27,981 nucleotides of DNA from a virus, in IMG/VR virus record IMGVR_UViG_3300024999_002256, positions 1-27,981 of that record. One strand, given 5' to 3'. The translations under genes were made by a program, and so were the position numbers. Every line of letters starts with the position of its first letter. Position 1 is the stretch's first letter. Under the pieces are notes generated by a model. The model was not told the DNA's origin. It worked only from the letters and a program-made list of their open reading frames with translations, and did no database searches. Below are positions 1-5,719 of the stretch, one piece after another.

Positions 1-1119
1 TCCACCTGTACTCTAAAAGTTGATAGTATAATTACTTTTAAAGATAAGAATTTAGAAAATGCAATAAGAAATATAGTCAATAAACCAAGTGGCGATTTAA
101 TGAAGAGCGATGTTTCTAATATTACTTCTTTAGATGTACACTCTATGGAAATAGTTGATATAAATGGAATAGAAAAATTAACCAATTTAAAAGAAATTCG
201 TTTAGGCATTAATAAAATTAGTGATATAAGTCCATTAAAAGGACTAACAAATTTAACAAATATTAATCTAATGTATAATAATGTTAGTGATTTAAGTGCT
301 TTAAGTGGACTATATAATTTGCAATATCTTAGTTTGTCTGCTAATGAAATTAGTAATACAGACCCATTATTAGGTTTAAGTAATAGTTTAACATATCTAA
401 CTTTAAATGATAATCAAATTAGTAATATTGAATCATTGAAAAAATTAAGATATTTAGAGTGGCTTGAACTTTATAGGAATAAAATAAGCGATGTGGATAG
501 AATCTCATTATCTAATGCATTGCCAAAATGCACTATACTTTACGGGGATTCTATAGATATTCCTATTGTAATTACATTTCCAGATGTAAATTTCGAGAAA
601 GTAATACGAAATAGTTTAAACAAACCAACTGGTGATATAACCACAAGTGATGTACAAAAAATCACTAAATTATCAATAACTAGTGGCAATTCAATATCTG
701 ATATAAGTGGGATAGAAAATTTAATTAATCTAACAGAATTTACTTTATATGACAGTGCGGTTAGTAATATTAGTTCATTAAAAGGCTTGACAAAACTAGG
801 AATACTTAATTTAGGTAATAATGAAATTGTTGATATTTCTTCATTAAAAGATTTGTCAAATTTGAGAACTCTAAGTTTGAGCAATTTTTTGCCAGATTTT
901 CTTGCAGAGCATAAAAATCAAATTAGTGATATAAGTGCTTTATCAGGATTAACTAGTTTGCAAAGTTTAGAAATTACTTCTAATAAGATTAGCAATATAG
1001 AACCATTAAAAGGATTGAGGAAATTATGGAATCTTAATCTGAGGAATAATTTGATTAGTGAAGCAGATAAAATTGCATTGAGGAAATATTTGCCGAATTG
1101 TACGTTTATGTATTTATAA
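1..1119 (+). CDS. Leucine-rich-repeat protein, 3' part (5' end outside window)
   Basis: The frame is open from base 1 to the TAA at 1117-1119, giving the last 372 residues. The first ATG inside the window (100) lies in the middle of a repeat module, so it is not the real start. Two copies of one module are visible. Each starts with a cap of the form ITF.D.N.E.aIRN..NKP.GD...SDV (from about bases 34 and 571) and continues with roughly 22-residue LRRs of the type L..L.L..N.ISDIS.L.GLT. The layout resembles internalin-like LRR proteins, which usually bind proteins or surface ligands. No anchor motif is present at the C-terminus, which ends shortly after the last LRR. Whether it is secreted cannot be judged because the N-terminus is missing. 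A terminator follows. The LRR assignment is firm; the role (adhesion, receptor or host-interaction protein) is inference. Confidence 0.88.
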   Translation, partial: STCTLKVDSIITFKDKNLENAIRNIVNKPSGDLMKSDVSNITSLDVHSMEIVDINGIEKLTNLKEIRLGINKISDISPLKGLTNLTNINLMYNNVSDLSALSGLYNLQYLSLSANEISNTDPLLGLSNSLTYLTLNDNQISNIESLKKLRYLEWLELYRNKISDVDRISLSNALPKCTILYGDSIDIPIVITFPDVNFEKVIRNSLNKPTGDITTSDVQKITKLSITSGNSISDISGIENLINLTEFTLYDSAVSNISSLKGLTKLGILNLGNNEIVDISSLKDLSNLRTLSLSNFLPDFLAEHKNQISDISALSGLTSLQSLEITSNKISNIEPLKGLRKLWNLNLRNNLISEADKIALRKYLPNCTFMYL

Positions 1120-1166
1120 ACGAGAATGGAATTTATTTTATTGATTTGGATGTTTAATATATCAAT

Positions 1167-1197
1167 AAGGAAAGACCTGATTATAGGGTCTTTCCTT
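1167..1197 (+). terminator. Rho-independent terminator after the LRR gene
   Basis: An 11-bp perfect stem (1167-1177 with 1187-1197, aaggaaagacc/ggtctttcctt) surrounds a 9-base loop. The T-rich side forms the end of the stem. It lies about 50 bases after the LRR stop codon. Confidence 0.8.
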
Positions 1198-1324
1198 TGT
1201 GTAAAAATGTGATGAGAAGCGCGAGGAATGTTTGTGTTGAGTCAGAATTTATTGTTGGTATGATTTTGATTTGAGGTTTGAGAGTGGATTAGATTGGATT
1301 TGTAATAAAAATTGGTTAAAGAAA

Positions 1325-1351
1325 AGAGATTCTAGTTTTAGTAGAATCTCT
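1325..1351 (-). terminator. Terminator of the minus-strand gene at 1370-2179
   Basis: A 10-bp perfect stem (1325-1334 with 1342-1351, agagattcta/tagaatctct) has a 7-base loop. Read on the minus strand it is followed by TTTTCTTT. It lies about 20 bases past the stop of the minus-strand gene. The roughly 125 bases between this hairpin and the LRR terminator hold nothing else I recognise. Confidence 0.8.
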
Positions 1352-1369
1352 ATAATACAAGTATTATAT

Positions 1370-2179
1370 TTACTCCACTACTCTCAATGGAGGATAATAT
1401 TTCTCCAATGTCTTATTGCCATTTTCATCCTCTTTAATCACCATAGCATGTTCAGCAAATCCCATGTCCATAATTTTATTATTAACTTTCTCTTTAAGAT
1501 CCTTATTTCTATTAAGCATCAATATAAAATTCTTGTGTACTAAATGAAATAATGGCATATCATTAGATTTATTTTGTTTCCATTCTTTATCTGACCTATC
1601 ACTCTCAATTCCACCAAACAAGTATTTATAATGTTTATGTTCTTTTTCATCATCTTCTTCATCCCTTATATTTTGTTTAGCTATTATAGGATTCATGTTA
1701 ATCAACTGGCAAAAGTCATGAAAAGATAAATTATGCTTATCATAAAACTCACAGATATCTTCTATTTTAAACGAGCATCTAATTATCATGTCTTCAAACA
1801 TTTTCAATATAATTTCGTATTGTTTTATTGTCTTCAGATATAATTCATATAAATCATACTGTTCTGGTGTGAAATCTGATGTGTTTAATGCTCCTGTGAT
1901 TTTTATGAATTCTTTATATTTGTCTTGTATCTCTCTTAGATAGGAAGAGTGTTCACTTTTCTTCTTAATTAAGGGCATCGCATATTTGCGAATCCATGTG
2001 AATTGATTATGGCATTCCATAAGGGATGTAGGATTATCCATTTTATCTATGTAATAGAACATTACATCCTCTAGAGCTATGTTGTTCATGGATTGGATCG
2101 TCTTTTTATCAGTGATTTTAGTTTTGAACACTATACGATTTACGATCTTGGTTTGATATTGCTGTTTTGTCATTGTCAT
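1370..2179 (-). CDS. Hypothetical protein, about 269 aa
   Basis: I do not recognise the family. The frame can start at TTG 2182 or at the adjacent ATG 2179. ATG 2179 is preferred: AAAGAAAGAG lies about 10 bases upstream. The protein is hydrophilic, with no signal peptide or membrane segment. It has a helical middle rich in K, E and Y, an acidic stretch (RDEEDDEKEHKH) near residue 180, and a hydrophilic C-terminus ending in PPLRVVE. It lies downstream of the split antirepressor on the same strand, with a 115-base gap containing a hairpin, and ends at its own terminator. Its position in the lysogeny/regulatory block suggests a temperate-phage accessory role, but no function can be assigned. A first-residues resemblance to the antirepressor (repeated ATG-ACA codons) is probably trivial. 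Confidence 0.75.
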   Translation of the reverse strand: MTMTKQQYQTKIVNRIVFKTKITDKKTIQSMNNIALEDVMFYYIDKMDNPTSLMECHNQFTWIRKYAMPLIKKKSEHSSYLREIQDKYKEFIKITGALNTSDFTPEQYDLYELYLKTIKQYEIILKMFEDMIIRCSFKIEDICEFYDKHNLSFHDFCQLINMNPIIAKQNIRDEEDDEKEHKHYKYLFGGIESDRSDKEWKQNKSNDMPLFHLVHKNFILMLNRNKDLKEKVNNKIMDMGFAEHAMVIKEDENGNKTLEKYYPPLRVVE

Positions 2180-2232
2180 CAATAATCACACTCTTTCTTT
2201 GCTATTTTTAAAATATTAAGATGTCAATTGTA

Positions 2233-2269
2233 TTAAGGATAGTGACTCTAGTGGGATAGAGTCCCTTAA
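2233..2269 (-). terminator. Hairpin between the antirepressor remnant and the 270-aa gene
   Basis: The stem gactcta/tagagtc (2244-2250 with 2257-2263) extends, after a bulge, into ttaagg/ccttaa at the base. On the minus strand it is followed by AT-rich sequence without a clean T-run. It may be a weak terminator or an attenuator between the two minus-strand genes. Confidence 0.45.
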
Positions 2270-2295
2270 TAGTTTTAACATTTTATTTATGTATT

Positions 2296-2457
2296 CTATA
2301 CTTCCAAATCAAAAAACTTTTCCAAATCATAATCAATCTCCTTCAGTAACTTATCAATAAACTCAATACCCTTACTTGTAACAAGTGTTTGTGTTCGATT
2401 AACAATTTCTCCATCTGCATCAGGAATTGTATATTCTCTGACTACAAATAATTTTTG
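2296..2457 (-). pseudogene. 3' remnant of the phage antirepressor gene
   Basis: The last ~54 codons read KLFVVREYTIPDADGE followed by NRTQTLVTSKGIEFIDKLL, a pattern typical of the C-terminal end of phage antirepressors of the KilAC/Ant type. The frame stays open to about 2565, but upstream of 2457 the translation loses this character. The only early start there is a GTG with no Shine-Dalgarno site. This segment is best read as the 3' part of the gene whose 5' part is at 2938-3510. Compared with intact relatives, roughly 35-40 residues between the two parts (the IGRNKLF...PYQKY region) appear to be missing. This is recognition by pattern, not by alignment. Confidence 0.6.
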
Positions 2458-2491
2458 TTCAAAGTGTATAAAAAATAAATTTACATTAGAT

Positions 2492-2521
2492 AAAAGGCAT
2501 TTCTTAACTGAAATGTCTTTT
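2492..2521. terminator. Imperfect hairpin bounding the endonuclease insert
   Basis: aaaggcatttc and gaaatgtcttt pair over 11 positions with one mismatch and a short loop. There are T-runs on both sides, so it could terminate in either direction. It lies between the antirepressor remnant and the GIY-YIG gene, near the left edge of the inserted segment. Confidence 0.45.
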
Positions 2522-2642
2522 ATGTGTTGTAAATAACACAAATATAAAAGGATAGAGCAGTACACTCAAAAAGCACAATCCTTAGTGCCTTCCTTTTATC
2601 ATTATTTTCTAAGGAATAAAAAATATTAAAGGAGATGTTAAA

Positions 2643-2966
2643 ATGGATAATATTGAGGAAATAAAAATTATTGATCCTTATGGTTTTGTGTATGTGACCA
2701 CAAATATGGTAAATGGGAAGAAATACATAGGACAAAAAATGTTTCGTAAAGATTGGCAATATTATTTAGGTAGTGGAACATTACTGAAGAGAGCAATTAA
2801 GAAATATGGTAAAGAAAACTTTAGTAGAGAAATCATTGCTTTTTCCTATTCTAAAGAAGAATTAAATAATTTAGAGATTGAATTTATAAAAAATCATGAT
2901 TTAGTTTCTCATTCAACAATTGCGTTAGTTGTTAGATTTAAAGGAGTTTACAAATTAGTAATGTAA
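2643..2966 (+). CDS. GIY-YIG endonuclease, C-terminally truncated
   Basis: This 107-aa protein has the GIY-YIG nuclease signatures: YGFVYVTTN (residues 13-21), KYIGQ (27-31), YLGSGT, a KKYGKENF segment and LNNLEIEFI (residues 75-82) with the probable metal-binding glutamate. This is the Seg/homing-endonuclease type of GIY-YIG domain. A good Shine-Dalgarno AAAGGAGA lies at 2631-2638. After about residue 90 the expected continuation (a Y-N-GG-type segment and a DNA-binding C-terminus) is replaced by unrelated residues ending GVYKLVM. These are encoded antisense to the antirepressor end. The catalytic core is present but the DNA-recognition part is gone, so activity is doubtful. It sits inside the antirepressor gene on the opposite strand. 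Confidence 0.8.
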   Translation: MDNIEEIKIIDPYGFVYVTTNMVNGKKYIGQKMFRKDWQYYLGSGTLLKRAIKKYGKENFSREIIAFSYSKEELNNLEIEFIKNHDLVSHSTIALVVRFKGVYKLVM

Positions 2967-3510
2967 AAGTCCCATTTGCTCCAATCAACTGATCAAAACT
3001 TCTTGCTTTAGGAATTAATTCTTGTGCTTGTAATTCTAGTAATTTTCTTTCCTTTTTTTCTTTAAAATATGCAATTCCTCTTTCATCTTCATCCATATCG
3101 AGATAATCTTGAATAAATGATTCAATATCTGGAAGAAAAGCTTTTGCAAGAACATCTTTTGCTTTGAGTTGATATTCTACTAGATTATCAACTATTTTAT
3201 TTTCTGATTTCATTTTTGGAGTAATAGATATTTTAGCTAACCACAGTGGAAGAAACTCAAGTTCAATACATAAAAATTCTTGATTACCTCCATTAGTAGG
3301 GAGAACTAAATTTCGTTTCCCTTTAGAAAGTACGATGTCTTCTTGAATTCTTATTCTTTCGTTCTGCATTTGACCTTTGGTTAATCCAATTCCATTGCAA
3401 ACCCAATTTACTCCTACATAGCTTTTACCATCATTATCTTGAGCTACTAATATATTAGCTCCATTAAAATCCACTTCTTTAATCATTAATTCAGTTGTCA
3501 TTGTTGTCAT
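2938..3510 (-). CDS. Phage antirepressor, P22 AR-type N-terminal domain, truncated
   Basis: The product is 190 aa from ATG 3510, with AAAGAGG about 10 bases upstream. Residues ~8-125 match the P22-antirepressor N-terminal pattern: VDFNGANILVAQDNDGKSYV, an ICeaLGl-like VCNGIGLTKGQMQNERI segment, then FLCIELEFLPLWLAKI and the LVEYQLKAKDVLAKAF helix. A helical linker follows, ending LQAQELIPKARSFDQLIGAN. The expected C-terminal DNA-binding domain is absent: after GTFT the frame runs into ICKLL and a stop inside the GIY-YIG insert. Such proteins normally inactivate CI-type repressors and promote induction. Here the protein has lost its C-terminal half, which may lie in pieces at 2296-2457. It is transcribed leftward from a promoter at 3680-3708, with a leader of about 160 bases. 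Confidence 0.8.
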   Translation of the reverse strand: MTTMTTELMIKEVDFNGANILVAQDNDGKSYVGVNWVCNGIGLTKGQMQNERIRIQEDIVLSKGKRNLVLPTNGGNQEFLCIELEFLPLWLAKISITPKMKSENKIVDNLVEYQLKAKDVLAKAFLPDIESFIQDYLDMDEDERGIAYFKEKKERKLLELQAQELIPKARSFDQLIGANGTFTLLICKLL

Positions 3511-3679
3511 GTTTTTATTACCTCTTTCTTATAATTAATTTTATTTTTGTATTTATATTATTATGACTTACAAAGTTGTTGGGATTTTCATCATTATGTA
3601 CCTATATCTCAAGGCCCATCTCTAATAATAATATCACTTCCTTTCTATCCTTATATTTTCTATTTGTGTCTCCTTTATC

Positions 3680-3708
3680 ATTATACACGGATAAGTTGTA
3701 TTTGTAAA
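3680..3708 (-). promoter_or_regulatory. Leftward promoter for the antirepressor operon
   Basis: On the minus strand, TTTACA (3708-3703) and TATAAT (3685-3680) are separated by exactly 17 bases. Transcription would start near 3673. The 160-base leader to ATG 3510 contains purine-rich stretches but no gene I can support. Confidence 0.7.
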
Positions 3709-3726
3709 GTAATAAATAAATTTAAT

Positions 3727-3756
3727 TTGACATTAATATGTTTGGTGTGATATTAT
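3727..3756 (+). promoter_or_regulatory. Rightward promoter upstream of the HTH regulator
   Basis: TTGACA (3727-3732) and TATTAT (3751-3756) have an 18-base spacer. Its -35 box lies 18 bases from the -35 box of the leftward promoter, so the two stand back to back. The -35 box is the centre of a 15-bp element with inverted arms ttaat/attaa (3722-3736), a plausible operator. The 3511-3869 gap contains these promoters and a second rightward promoter, and no coding sequence I trust. Confidence 0.65.
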
Positions 3757-3787
3757 GCTTATATAGAGGTAAAGGTTACTTATTTTT

Positions 3788-3862
3788 TCACTCCGTAATA
3801 CATATGTTTTGATTTTTGATGAGCATATGAGTATTATGATATAATAGATAGGAATGGAGTGA
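3788..3862 (+). promoter_or_regulatory. Potential Shine-Dalgarno-sequestering hairpin upstream of the HTH gene
   Basis: tcactcc (3788-3794) is the exact complement of ggagtga (3856-3862), which contains the ribosome-binding site of the 3870 gene. Inside this pair, aatacatatg (3797-3806) pairs with catatg-ag-tatt (3824-3835) apart from a 2-base bulge. Only transcripts from the distal promoter at 3727 would contain the upstream half. Confidence 0.4.
3816..3845 (+). promoter_or_regulatory. Second, proximal promoter of the HTH regulator gene
   Basis: TTGATG (3816-3821) and TATAAT (3840-3845) have an 18-base spacer. A start near 3852 would give a leader of only about 18 bases that still carries the ribosome-binding site at 3856-3859. 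Confidence 0.5.
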
Positions 3863-3869
3863 TTGGGAT

Positions 3870-4076
3870 ATGGCAATTAAGAATAGATTAAAAGAGATTA
3901 TGGATGAGAGAGGTCTGAAACAGATTTGGTTAGCAGATAAGATTGGGATAGATAGAAGTACATTATCATCTGTGATTGCAAATAGAAAAGGAACAAACTT
4001 AGAAACCGCTATGCGTATTGCTCATACTTTAGATTTGAAGATGGAAGATATATTCGAATTAGTTAATGGCGATTAA
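3870..4076 (+). CDS. HTH Xre/Cro-CI-family transcriptional regulator, 68 aa
   Basis: This single-domain helix-turn-helix protein covers the whole length. Features are NRLKEIMDERGLKQIWLADKIG (helices 1-2), then IDRSTLSSVIANRK (recognition-helix region, residues ~27-40) and the closing LETAMRIAHTLDLKMEDIFEL. This size and the absence of a cleavage or oligomerisation domain fit a Cro-like or small CI-like DNA-binding protein. ATG 3870 is preceded by TGGAGTGA at a spacing of about 8-10 bases. The gene stands rightward opposite the leftward antirepressor, with promoters on both sides, the arrangement of a lysis-lysogeny or immunity switch. It probably binds between 3720 and 3810 and possibly at the 4111 promoter. 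No larger repressor gene is visible in the window. Confidence 0.9.
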   Translation: MAIKNRLKEIMDERGLKQIWLADKIGIDRSTLSSVIANRKGTNLETAMRIAHTLDLKMEDIFELVNGD

Positions 4077-4110
4077 GGAAAACTTTTTGATAGATTATGT
4101 AAATTTAATG

Positions 4111-4139
4111 TTGACATAACCAACAATTTCTTCTATAAT
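4111..4139 (+). promoter_or_regulatory. Consensus sigma-A promoter for the 4199-4827 genes
   Basis: TTGACA (4111-4116), exactly 17 bases, then TATAAT (4134-4139): a full-consensus promoter. The -35 box and the nine bases before it (aaatttaatg) repeat, apart from one inserted G, the sequence upstream of the promoter at 3727. This suggests both are read by the same regulator or arose by duplication. Confidence 0.85.
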
Positions 4140-4198
4140 AATAGATGTAAGGAAGATTAATTCGGCCTTAACATTATTAAAGTAGAGGAGTTACATAA

Positions 4199-4654
4199 AT
4201 GACTAAAGCATATGTAATTAAAGATTCTAATAATCATTATGGTGGTAAACTAAATATTTTCTCCAACGCAGAAACTGGCAGAGGCGATTATAAGTGGAGT
4301 TATTACTCAACCCCTTATCCTATGAGTTGGTTCGAGTGCGAATGTGATAATTGTGATGAAATTAATTTAGAATTACAGAATGAGATTAGTAAATTAAGAG
4401 AACTAAATTCATTAGCAGGGTTTAATTTAGAGTGGATGGTTGAAGAGTTTGAGAGTCGTGAGGATGTTGTAGAATCGTTTGTGAGAGGTAGAGATTTGGG
4501 TTGTGGTAGTAGTGATAGTTTTGTTGTTGTGAAGGATGTAAAGAAGGGATGTGTGGGTTCTAGTAGGAGAATATTGAGGGAGATTAGGAAGAAGTATAAG
4601 GAGATGAGTAAGGATATAGGTGATGAATACATAGCAAAAAGTGAGTTGGTATAA
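4199..4654 (+). CDS. Small hypothetical protein, 151 aa
   Basis: I do not recognise this family. ATG 4199 follows AGAGGAG with good spacing and a perfect-consensus promoter 60 bases upstream, so strong expression is expected. The N-terminal third contains KAYVIKDSNNHYGGKLNIFS and a short Cys-rich CECDNCDE segment around residues 47-54. The middle is glutamate-rich and helical. The C-terminal third has a basic helix (SSRRILREIRKKYKEM). There is no signal peptide or membrane segment. The second half uses unusually many G-rich codons (AGG, GGG, GTG), unlike the A-rich first half. Small, strongly promoted genes beside phage switches are often host-takeover, anti-defence or exclusion proteins, but nothing in this sequence shows which. 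Confidence 0.8.
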   Translation: MTKAYVIKDSNNHYGGKLNIFSNAETGRGDYKWSYYSTPYPMSWFECECDNCDEINLELQNEISKLRELNSLAGFNLEWMVEEFESREDVVESFVRGRDLGCGSSDSFVVVKDVKKGCVGSSRRILREIRKKYKEMSKDIGDEYIAKSELV

Positions 4655-4656
4655 TT

Positions 4657-4827
4657 ATGGGTAAGTTATTTTATCTGCCTTGTGTTGATTATTATGAGGA
4701 ATATGGGAATTATTATAGTGAAGAGTTTGAGGAACAAGATTGTGGGAATTATGGTGAGGAAGTTAAAGATGGTTTGGTTAAGGGATTTGTTAGGAAATGT
4801 TTGATGTTTATTTTGGTTAGGTTGTGA
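4657..4827 (+). CDS. Very small hypothetical protein, 56 aa
   Basis: An open frame runs from ATG 4657 to TGA 4825-4827, only two bases after the stop of the preceding gene. The translation begins MGKLFYLPCVDYYEEYGNYY and is rich in Tyr, Glu and Gly. It ends with a basic/hydrophobic tail (RKCLMFILVRL). No strong Shine-Dalgarno is visible, so expression would depend on translational coupling. It shares the G-rich codon style of the end of the previous gene. It is plausible as a real gene because of the tight spacing and clean frame, but no family is recognised. Confidence 0.5.
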   Translation: MGKLFYLPCVDYYEEYGNYYSEEFEEQDCGNYGEEVKDGLVKGFVRKCLMFILVRL

Positions 4828-4851
4828 TTATTTTGATTTGTTAATATTGTT

Positions 4852-4881
4852 TTGATTCCTTTAAAATGCTTTTCATATGAT
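4852..4881 (+). promoter_or_regulatory. Probable promoter of the toxin-antitoxin pair
   Basis: TTGATT (4852-4857) and TATGAT (4876-4881) have an 18-base spacer. A start near 4888 excludes the ATG at 4877 and supports translation from 4922 or 5009. Confidence 0.45.
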
Positions 4882-4921
4882 TATCTTTTATGGTAAGATA
4901 TGTATGAAAGAAGGTGGTATC

Positions 4922-5143
4922 ATGAGAACGAAAACAAGGGTTAAAAGGGTTAGAAAATTATATTCTCGTAAAACAAAGGTAGAATTAATAAGTAAAAGGA
5001 GGTGCATGATGGTGGAAAAACAAGCAGAACCTTTGACTTGTATGAATGATATTAAATCTTTGATTCAGCAATCTATGAAGGAAAAAGGAATTAATTCTAA
5101 ACAAGCAAGAAAATCATTAGGAATTAAAAGATATGAGAAATAA
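4922..5143 (+). CDS. Putative antitoxin of the PIN toxin-antitoxin pair
   Basis: Small basic protein directly upstream of, and overlapping by 11 bases with, the PIN toxin gene. Two starts are credible. ATG 4922 (GAAAGAAGG upstream) gives 73 aa with an Arg/Lys-rich N-terminus. ATG 5009 gives 44 aa and has the strongest ribosome-binding site in the area (AAAAGGAGG, 4994-5002). The shared C-terminal part (VEKQAEPLTC... to KARKSLGIKRYEK-like end) is a short helical region that could wrap the toxin. An upstream ATG at 4877 is rejected because it coincides with the -10 box. The antitoxin role is inferred from position, size and overlap; no known DNA-binding fold is obvious. Confidence 0.6.
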   Translation: MRTKTRVKRVRKLYSRKTKVELISKRRCMMVEKQAEPLTCMNDIKSLIQQSMKEKGINSKQARKSLGIKRYEK

Positions 5144-5579
5144 GTTAAGTGTTGTCGTTGATACAAATGTTTTTCTTGATTCTTGGCTCGATGATGATAA
5201 AAATTGCAATAATATATTGGACTTAATTCTCAATAGGAAATTAAATTTATTATTTTCTCAAGATACTATTGGTGAATTAATTTATATTACTAAGAAATAT
5301 GCTATTAAAAATATGAGTAGCGAAAAACCAAGAATTGCTTTATTAAAACTTGTGATAGAGATGTTTTATTGGTCTAAATCTATTGATATTTCAAAAACAG
5401 AATGTCCTAAAATTAATGATCCATACGATGAAATGTTTTTAAAGACGGCAATTGAAGGAAAGGCTAATTATCTTATCAGTGAAGATCGTAAAAGTGGTAT
5501 GCATAAGGTCAAGTTGGAAGGGATTGAGATAGTTAGTTCTGAAGATTTTGTGAGTATGTATGAGAGATTAGTTGTTTAA
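5133..5579 (+). CDS. PIN-domain ribonuclease toxin
   Basis: This 148-aa protein has the PIN fold signature over its full length. It starts LSVVVDTNVFLDS with catalytic D10. E48 lies in the TIGELI helix, INDPYDEMFLKTA carries acidic residues D96 and D99, and YLISEDRKSG carries D118. Length and motif order fit the 'PIN-family toxin component' group (COG1569-like). Such toxins cut RNA and are held inactive by the partner encoded upstream. All acidic active-site positions appear present, so the toxin is probably functional. The start ATG overlaps the end of the antitoxin (ATATGAG...TAA), which implies translational coupling. In a phage the pair may serve maintenance or exclude other phages. Confidence 0.85.
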   Translation: MRNKLSVVVDTNVFLDSWLDDDKNCNNILDLILNRKLNLLFSQDTIGELIYITKKYAIKNMSSEKPRIALLKLVIEMFYWSKSIDISKTECPKINDPYDEMFLKTAIEGKANYLISEDRKSGMHKVKLEGIEIVSSEDFVSMYERLVV

Positions 5580-5591
5580 TTTGATAGTTTT

Positions 5592-5649
5592 ACAGAGGAT
5601 AAAAATTGAGAGTAATTAACTCAATGGGAACACTCCATCCCTCCTCTGT
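5592..5649 (+). terminator. Branched hairpin, probable terminator after the toxin gene
   Basis: An outer 8-bp stem acagagga/tcctctgt (5592-5599 with 5642-5649) encloses an attgag/ctcaat hairpin and a possible ggg/ccc pair. T-rich sequence follows (tatttatatatttttg). It is probably a terminator, but the three-way-junction shape is more elaborate than usual. Confidence 0.55.
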
Positions 5650-5719
5650 ATTTATATATTTTTGTTGGTGGGTTTATGTTATGATGGAGTAATAAATATG
5701 ATGGAGGTTAAAAGAAGAG

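Noticed and set aside
1271-1543. Plus-strand 90-aa frame
   Set aside because: It overlaps the minus-strand terminator and the 270-aa gene, has no ribosome site, and its composition is that of an antisense shadow.
2199-2227. Minus-strand TTGACA at 2227-2222 as promoter for the 270-aa gene
   Set aside because: The sequence 17 bases on is TAGCAA, a poor -10 box, and a start there would fall within the ribosome-binding site.
2456-2940. Group I intron carrying the GIY-YIG gene in the antirepressor
   Set aside because: The endonuclease lies antisense to the host gene, there is little room for an intron core outside it, I see no conserved intron core pairings, and about 35-40 antirepressor residues seem to be missing rather than spliced together.
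3547-3750. Plus-strand 67-aa frame in the control region
   Set aside because: It overlaps both divergent promoters, has no ribosome site, and its Tyr/Leu/Cys-rich translation looks non-coding.
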